From positions 17,320,095-17,384,094 of the forward strand of contig OX463856.1 of assembly GCA_949825065.1 (NCBI GenBank): a DNA stretch of 64,000 bases, written 5' to 3'. This stretch comes from Odontocerum albicorne. Its lineage: Eukaryota > Arthropoda > Insecta > Trichoptera > Odontoceridae. Within the stretch, counting starts at the first letter, position 1, and the number at the start of each line of letters is the position of its first letter. The position numbers were made by a program, and so were the translations under genes. Of this stretch, positions 58,321 to 64,000 are shown piece by piece. The notes beneath the pieces are model-generated. The model worked only from the letters and a program-made list of their open reading frames with translations, was not told the DNA's origin and did no database searches.

Positions 58321-59064
58321 TCGAGGCTCTCAGCATTCCGTCACTCATGGTCCAGGCCCAGGCTCTGAGCGCCAGATACTCTTTAAAAATAATAACCACA
58401 CTAATCACGGGGAAGAGTACCAAACCCGTACATAGAACATATGGACATGACTCCATACGAGATTGCCTCACGACTAGCTCACTGTTTAATCACCCTAGCG
58501 GAATTATGAACTCTCACTGGTGATGTTATTTATAAAAAAAAACTCTACTGCCATTCATCAAAGAATCCGACAGTGCATACTTTCAAGGTATGATTTAAAC
58601 ATTAACAAGAATATAACGAAAATTTAATTTAAGAACCTGTACTTTCCCGACCATGAATGACTCCCAATTAGGCACCGATGAGCCTATCACTACTCCATAT
58701 GCTATTAACCTTCTTATACTCCACCGGGTCACTAAATAGTGGACACCGGACTGGATCTAACCTATGCATGCGCATCCCTTCTCGTGCGACGACGGCTTAC
58801 TGCCTATTGCATGCGACGGCGGATCGAGACCACGGATGCTTGGTATCATTTGCAACGATGGGTCAAGACGACGTGAGACAACGTGATTCAACTACCTACA
58901 CCGTGCCAAACGATCTATAACCGTATACGAAACGGAACTAATTCTCGATGGCTACTACTCTCAATGGTAAAAGAAATTCAACTGCGAATAGAACGGAACC
59001 AAATATATGTTCCGCGTCTCACGGCCTGCCGGGACAATTGGTCAGGACAAACGTGAGATTACGA
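58321..59064. other. Element interior leading into the 244-bp array
   Basis: Contains decayed half-units related to the 244-bp array (tctcacggcctgccggg near 59012). The 80-codon plus-strand frame at 58678 is antisense to the element and lacks a domain. Confidence 0.5.
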
Positions 59065-59265
59065 AATGCTCATTAGCTACTGCGTCCACTGACGCACTCG
59101 AATCGAGCCAAGGCCTAAACGGCAATTCTTGAATACTATCGTGCTGGAAGGGCCGCTTGTCCCCCGAACCCGCAGTCTCAACCTAACCCCTTACGAGAAA
59201 AAGATACTCTCCCGGTCGCTGTGTAATGCGACAAATCCGGTAACCCCGACGTACTTAATACATTA
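59065..59265 (-). repeat. Second copy of the protease-derived segment
   Basis: gctactgcgtccactgacgc, ctcccggtcgctgtgtaatg, cgacaaatccggtaacccc and gacgtacttaata repeat the sequence at 60010-60203 with about 15 percent differences plus indels. The frame is broken here. The copy lies about 945 bases from its partner, with the 244-bp array between them. Confidence 0.85.
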
Positions 59266-59276
59266 AGGAATACAAT

Positions 59277-59905
59277 GTTAAAGAGGATTGAATCGCAATT
59301 GCAACGGAATTGAAAAAAGTATTCCGCGACTCGCGGACGGACGGTATCAAGTTGTCCGCACGACGCGAGACGACGAACTGCTGAATAGATTATTCCCTGG
59401 TAAGGAGATACTAGTATGACGGAAACGGAATTGGTAATAATATAATACGTCTCCCGCGGCCTGTCGGTATTTGTCAGGGCAACGCGAGAGGACGTACTTC
59501 ACACCATTAAGGTCTACAAAGTTAAAGAGGATTGAATCGCAACTGCAACGGAATTTGAAAAAGTATTCCGCGCCTCGCGGACGGACGGTATCAATTTGTC
59601 CGCACGACGCGAGACGACGAACTGCTAAATAGATTATTCCTTTGGTAATGAGATACTAGTATGACGGAAACAGAACTGATAATAATATAATACGTCTCCC
59701 GCGGCCTGACGGTATTTGTCAGGGCAACGCGAGAGGACGTACTTCACACCCTTAAGGTATACAAAGTTAAAGAGGATTGAATCGCAACTGCAACGGAATT
59801 GAAAAAGTATTCCGCGCCTTGCGGACGGACGGTATCAATTTGTCCGCACGACGCGAGACGACGAACTGCACAAGAGAATAATCTGCGGTGAAGGTGGTTC
59901 TATCT
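59277..59905. repeat. 244-bp tandem array inside the LTR element
   Basis: Units start gttaaagaggattgaatcgc at 59277, 59521 and 59766 (spacing 244 and 245), the third being partial. Each unit contains two related halves: ccgcgcctcgcggacggacg with cgcacgacgcgagacgacg, and ctcccgcggcctgacgg with caacgcgagaggacg. Each half is a GC-rich, partly palindromic block. Related half-units continue at 59930-60010 and 58990-59060. Confidence 0.9.
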
Positions 59906-60009
59906 TAACGGAAACAAAGCCGATCGCAATGGCAACGGAATTGAAGAAGTAATCTGCGCCTCGCGGTCTAACGGTATCAATTTGTCAGTACGACGCGAGA
60001 CGACGAACT

Positions 60010-60207
60010 GTTGATCAGCTACTGCGTCCACTGACGCACTCAAATCGAGCCAAGCCGAAAACGGCAAATCTTGAATACTACAACGTAGGTAGGGCCGCTC
60101 TTCCCCTGAACTCGTAATCTCAATCAAGCCTTTTACAAAAAAAGGAAAACTCTCCCGGTCGCTGAGTAATGCGACAAATCCGGTAACTCCGACGTACTTA
60201 ATACGGG
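60010..60207 (-). pseudogene. Retropepsin (Pro) vestige
   Basis: In the frame that overlaps the end of gag (+1 relative to it), the segment VTGFVALLSDRESFPFFVKG leads to RPYLRCSIQDLPFSAWLDLS and then ASVDAV. The RPYLRCxIxxxxFxALLDTGAxxSxI pattern of retroelement aspartic proteases is recognisable. The catalytic D-T/S-G triplet is D-L-S here, and the downstream half (flaps, second strand, GRD/GLN-type end) is absent. The open frame runs on into repeat sequence to 59900. It is probably inactive. Confidence 0.6.
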
Positions 60208-60980
60208 TTGGTGCCCACCCGGTCTTTTGGAAACTTAACATCTGGAGGTGGCCCAGACATATCGGGTAATATGACCAACGGACGCGCTGGGCTGGCTCTA
60301 GCCCTACGAAGATCGTCAGCCGTCCGTACAGGTTTCTTTCGGTTACGCGGCTGCCCGGGGCAATTGCGCGCCTGATGATTTGGAAGATTGCACCGAAAAC
60401 ACCTTCGTTCAAACGAATCTCGAGTATTCGAGGTACGAGAGACTGGTGCCAAACGAGCATCTGTTCTCGAGACGAAGGGAGCAGGACGAGGAAACCTTCC
60501 CTTATTCCTATTCATCAGCTCTAAGGCCGAACACCGCCTTTCCAACTCCTCTATACGCGACAAAAATTCTCTTACGCAACCTCCTCCGGTACAAGCCTCT
60601 ATCGGCCAAACAGAAGAATTTAAATTCCCTTGTGGAGACGAACGTGGAATACCCGAACTCGCCACTCTACCTCCAGTATATGGAGATGAACTTGCCAATG
60701 GCACTGGTGCTAGGGCTTCTGAAGCGGTAACCCCAGGATCCGTTGTCTCCAGAAACTGCGGAGCTCTCATAAGATTCCGGTAAGGCACGCACCTAACTGG
60801 TAAGGCGACCGCCTCCGATGACGATGATACAATACACTTGTTAAACAAAGAGGCCTGAAGCCGCAACTCGTAAAAATTATTACTAGGAACTAATCCCCTT
60901 TTAATTAATTCCCCGATTAGCCTCTCTTTCGTGGCTTTCATTATATTAACTATTGGATCCATTGCGATATCCATTTCCAA
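60198..60980 (-). CDS. Gag-like protein with one CCHC zinc knuckle, apparently lacking a capsid
   Basis: A 260-codon frame starts at the first ATG after the leader. Residues about 15-45 (ATKERLIGELIKRGLVPSNN and FYELR) resemble a SAP-like helix-turn-helix used in nucleic acid binding. Residues 85-130 are proline/serine-rich and probably disordered. Residues 137-158 (REFLSRIEELERRCSALELM) can form a coiled coil. Residues 194-207 (CFRCNLPNHQARNC) are a C-x2-C-x4-H-x4-C knuckle, the nucleocapsid signature of retroelements, followed by a basic tail. Typical gypsy Gags are longer and hold a helical capsid domain between these parts. I see none, so this may be a shortened Gag that joins particles of a helper. 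The frame is intact. Protease sequence continues downstream in the +1 frame. Confidence 0.8.
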   Translation of the reverse strand: MEMDIAMDPIVNIMKATKERLIGELIKRGLVPSNNFYELRLQASLFNKCIVSSSSEAVALPVRCVPYRNLMRAPQFLETTDPGVTASEALAPVPLASSSPYTGGRVASSGIPRSSPQGNLNSSVWPIEACTGGGCVREFLSRIEELERRCSALELMNRNKGRFPRPAPFVSRTDARLAPVSRTSNTRDSFERRCFRCNLPNHQARNCPGQPRNRKKPVRTADDLRRARASPARPLVILPDMSGPPPDVKFPKDRVGTNPY

Positions 60981-61799
60981 CCCTATTCGTAACAGTAGGT
61001 ATCAAAATTTATACCCAACGAAATCTTACTTCACCTTGTTAAACAATGCTTTACCTACACCGTTCAACAGGAACAAGAGTTTAACTAAAACGTAACTTTA
61101 ATTTAACACAAACCCCCCCTTAGTTGAAATGATCCGAAATTAAGAACTAGCAATTATAACCAATATGTATTATTATCAAATTTCCTAAAACACGCTTCCA
61201 CCACACCGCTTGCTACGAATCTACAACTTAAATATCAAAGTAATTCAATTCAATATTATTCACTCTCTTATATTACAAAGATTTGTTCCGAAAACAATTG
61301 AGTATAAGCACCAAGTGATTTTATCTAAATGTAGTAACACTATTCCCCTTTACCGCATCAACAGCGACGCAAACCGAACTACTGTAAGTTATACGCACTC
61401 TCCTCTTGCCCATCCCCGCGCAAGCTATAAGGCGAGATTGGTTTCAAACAAATGGTCTTGAAATTCCAAAAACACTGGAATACTTCACGAACGTAACCAC
61501 TAATCACTTCTCTATCCGCAATTAACTAGGCACTCTTTTATTTATTCGGTCACTTATTTTGTTTGAACTAAACTATCGCTCAATGCGTATCTAATCACTT
61601 TACGCGGCAAACTATACTCCTGATTATTCGCAACCACCTCAACCACAGACGCTTCTCGAACAAGACAAGATGGCGACCTATGCTTATCTTACGAATTTCG
61701 CGCTAAATTTTCTGAAAAAAGAACAAATTATATTTTTATACACTTTATCACCCCGTCCGCTTAGTCAAATACCCTGGAAGCCAGCATTTTTCTAAAATG
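60981..61799 (-). other. Untranslated leader of the LTR element
   Basis: About 820 bases between the primer-binding site and the gag start. No frame of interest is present. The 83-codon plus-strand frame at 61210 is antisense to the element and has no domain. Confidence 0.5.
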
Positions 61800-61818
61800 G
61801 CCCCACGTACGGGCGACA
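61800..61818 (-). promoter_or_regulatory. Candidate primer-binding site (tRNA-Lys-like)
   Basis: One base downstream of the 5' LTR the sense strand reads tgtcgcccgtacgtggggc. From memory, PBSs complementary to the 3' end of animal tRNA-Lys(CUU) read close to tggcgcccaacgtggggc. The match is good in the last eight bases and in cgccc, with an insertion and substitutions in between. The position is right and the sequence is imperfect. Confidence 0.45.
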
Positions 61819-61819
61819 T

Positions 61820-63271
61820 TGTTACACTTATACCTATATTTACTAAATTAAGAGAGAGAGAGCGTTGCCTCCATGCAACAATAAAGCAATAGTTTAAACA
61901 CTTCTGACACTATTTCTCTCTCAATAAAACTTACCCGGGTCTCAGCGGCATATGAAGAAAATACAGAACAAATACTCTTTCGTCTCAGATCGCGATGGGC
62001 TCAATAATAAGTTGTACTAGGCCTCCAAGATATTATCTCCGGGACAAGGGGAACAACAAAGGAAAGACATAAATTTGTGATAATACTTAGTTTAATCCAA
62101 TGAGATTTTAATAAAAAAAACTCCGCAATAATGCCGAGAAAAAATTATATATATTACAAAAGTACCAGAGTAGGCAGACTAATAATTTGGGCTTGCATTA
62201 AAGACCGATTCCCGCTCAATATTCATCACAAACATAAAGGTTATGAGGTAAGGAGAAATCAACAATGATAGGTTACAATACAAAGAGATCACTCACCCCA
62301 CAATACCATGAATATCGATAAGGAACGATACGCGTAGTGTCTATTCTCTCGGAACTGCGGAGGAACCAGAAGATTTCCCCCGAAAACGAAACCGGAACGA
62401 TGACTCTGATGATGATGATACCGCAAGCGTCCTTTGAAGCTTCGCGCTGCGCCGATACAAAACTCTTCCCTGGCCTTCGGCCTGGGAGAACGATTTCAGA
62501 CCCGCAGTTATTTAAAGAACCGCTTTTCTTAGTTTCTCGAAACTTTACTTGCTTCACGCCCGTTGGAGCCAATAATAATCCAAGATTATTTCTTTGGAAA
62601 TACTATTCCGCAGATAAATCCCCGCGTCAAGTCTGGACGGAAGTGCCGGAAGAACTTTCACAAAAAAAAAAACTAATTATTAATTCGTATGCTCCCAACA
62701 GGATATGATAACTCGGAACACAAGGTAACTGACCGATAACTTGAATGAATTAATTAATTATTAATTCGTATTCCCCCGACCGGGATCTGTCTTAATAACA
62801 GAACCAGTCGTCCTCACGGTACCGCTCGTAATGATCTACCGACCCTCTTGTCGCCTCACCTGTCCATGGCGCACGTGATGCAATTTCACCCGTCCATAAC
62901 GTTTGTAAGCGATCTCTTGATTCGTCAAATCTTTGGTCGGGCCGTAATTCGACCAATCAAGCCATTGCATCCGATTATTTTTTATAAGTGACGCAATTGC
63001 TCTGTGATAGATGAAATTCTTTATACCGCGCGTTTTGGAATAGAATCTTCCAGAAACAAAGGATGATTGCATCATTCCTTGTCCTAATTACAACTGCGTC
63101 ACGCTCGGACTTGATTTTATGCGTCATTATTTACCCGTCAAAATCAGAACAAAGGGAAAGTACGTTTTAATTCCGCTCGTAACGACGATCAATTTCGCGC
63201 GTTATTTTCCTTTTGGATAAATCCCAAACTTCTCACCCGTCTTTTATGAAAAAATAAATATACTCCTAACA
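61820..63271 (-). repeat. 5' LTR (sense minus)
   Basis: 1,452 bp, almost identical to 53371-54821. On the sense strand it opens tgttaggagtatatttattt and closes with ataagtgtaaca. The right-hand flank gttatctgg begins with the duplicated gtta. Confidence 0.95.
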
Positions 63272-63275
63272 GTTA

Positions 63276-64000
63276 TCTGGTGCGACGGGCAAGGATTGTT
63301 GAAGTAATTGTGGAGAGGATGTTTTTCTACAGGTAAGACTCGCTGTCATTGTACTCAAATAAGTAAATCTTCTCCGTATTAAGAGAAAAGTTTAATTCAG
63401 GCGATAAAGATTGTATTTCTGTGTCGTAAATTGTTAATAAAGAAAAAATTATATCAAACTAAATTCACAAATATTTAACCATGAGATAGTTGCACATGGC
63501 GAAATATTGGTGAAAGTAAATGTACATCAACTTTTTCTTAAGTCTCTTCTTGAGACTTGTTAATTGTAGTTATTATTTTATTATATTATAGCTGTACCCG
63601 ACCACGCGTTGCTGTGGCTCAGTCTGGTTAAATGGAAAAGAAAGAAAAGAAAAAGCATACGTTTTTAATATGTTTAATTTCATAATGCTTGTGGGTATAC
63701 AATATTTTTGATGTCTTTCAGCCACTCTTAGTTTGTCGCGTTTATCGCCGTGCTCGCAAATGATCGTATCCCTCCAAGAGGTCAATTCACGATATGATTT
63801 GAATTCAAATGAAAGATCGATTGCACTGAAAAAGAAGAAAGAAAGTTATAACAAAAAAATATAAAATTGAGAAACATTAAAAAAGGAACTGAATAATATT
63901 ATTAAGTTCGTAGACGTCTTTGTTCTTGGCGGCAGCAATAGCTCGTTCACTATGCCAATCGTGATTCTTATAATTGATTTAAATGTAGGGAAATACTTTT
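63276..64000. other. Right flank; possible interspersed-repeat start at about 63590
   Basis: The words tagctgtacccgaccacgcg and ttgctgtggctcagtctggt read like the conserved start of an interspersed repeat, but I cannot name the family or find a second copy here. No gene is supported. Confidence 0.35.

Larger units (their letters stand above)
53371..63271 (-). mobile_element. Non-autonomous LTR retrotransposon (gypsy-like), 9.9 kb, pol replaced by tandem repeats
   Basis: Two direct repeats of 1.45 kb bound the element, each with TG...CA ends (tgttacactt...ctcctaaca on the plus strand). The tetramer gtta precedes the left LTR (53367-53370) and follows the right one (63272-63275), a 4-bp target duplication. 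A Gag-like frame and a protease vestige read on the minus strand next to the right LTR, so sense runs right to left. The order is 5' LTR, leader, gag, protease fragment, then over 5 kb of internal repeats to the 3' LTR. I found no reverse transcriptase, RNase H or integrase motif in any frame. The element therefore depends on proteins in trans. Confidence 0.93.

Noticed and set aside
54822..59900. Hidden pol gene in the LTR element
   Set aside because: Both strands were read for RT (YxDD), RNase H and integrase (HHCC, DDE) motifs and none was found. Most of the space is tandem repeat. A profile search could still overturn this.

Overview
The window reads as non-genic or intergenic chromosome of an arthropod, most likely an insect. 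It is AT-rich. I found no convincing host protein-coding gene and no functional tRNA, rRNA or CRISPR. Almost everything recognisable is a transposable element, a decayed piece of one, or a tandem repeat. The mixture (RTE-like and Jockey/CR1-like LINE 3' fragments, tRNA-headed SINEs, mariner, Tc1-like, hAT and foldback MITEs, and a gypsy-like LTR element) is typical of insects. The order cannot be fixed from sequence alone.

Region by region: (1) 0.5-2.5 kb is a dimeric satellite of about 88-bp half-units, split by a LINE+SINE insertion. (2) 3-13 kb is sparse: one TA-flanked MITE, truncated LINE 3' ends and SINE pieces. (3) 13-19.3 kb has tRNA-like SINE heads, an internally deleted mariner with perfect ends (14588-15520), a Tc1/mariner-like relic and a long-armed palindromic MITE (18797-19300). 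(4) 20.6-34.3 kb has an interrupted 106-bp tandem array, several SINE copies and at least six LINE tails. (5) 35508-38427 is a complete but inactivated hAT element with terminal repeats, an 8-bp target duplication and a probable 5'UTR intron. (6) 40-51 kb holds LINE tails and two or three hAT-type MITEs. (7) 53371-63271 is a 9.9-kb LTR retrotransposon on the minus strand. It has almost identical 1.45-kb LTRs and a 4-bp target duplication. Its body carries a Gag-like zinc-knuckle ORF and a protease vestige, followed by more than 5 kb of private tandem repeats where pol would be.

How the parts relate: the LTR element lacks reverse transcriptase and integrase yet has LTRs differing by only about two substitutions, so it was probably mobilised recently by proteins from another element. 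One tRNA-derived SINE family (SINE-2 here) shares its 3' segment with a Jockey/CR1-like LINE family (LINE-B here), the usual sign that the SINE borrows that LINE's machinery. A second SINE family (SINE-1) ends in a (GAT)n tail like that of an RTE-like LINE nearby. Names such as LINE-B and SINE-2 are labels for this window only.
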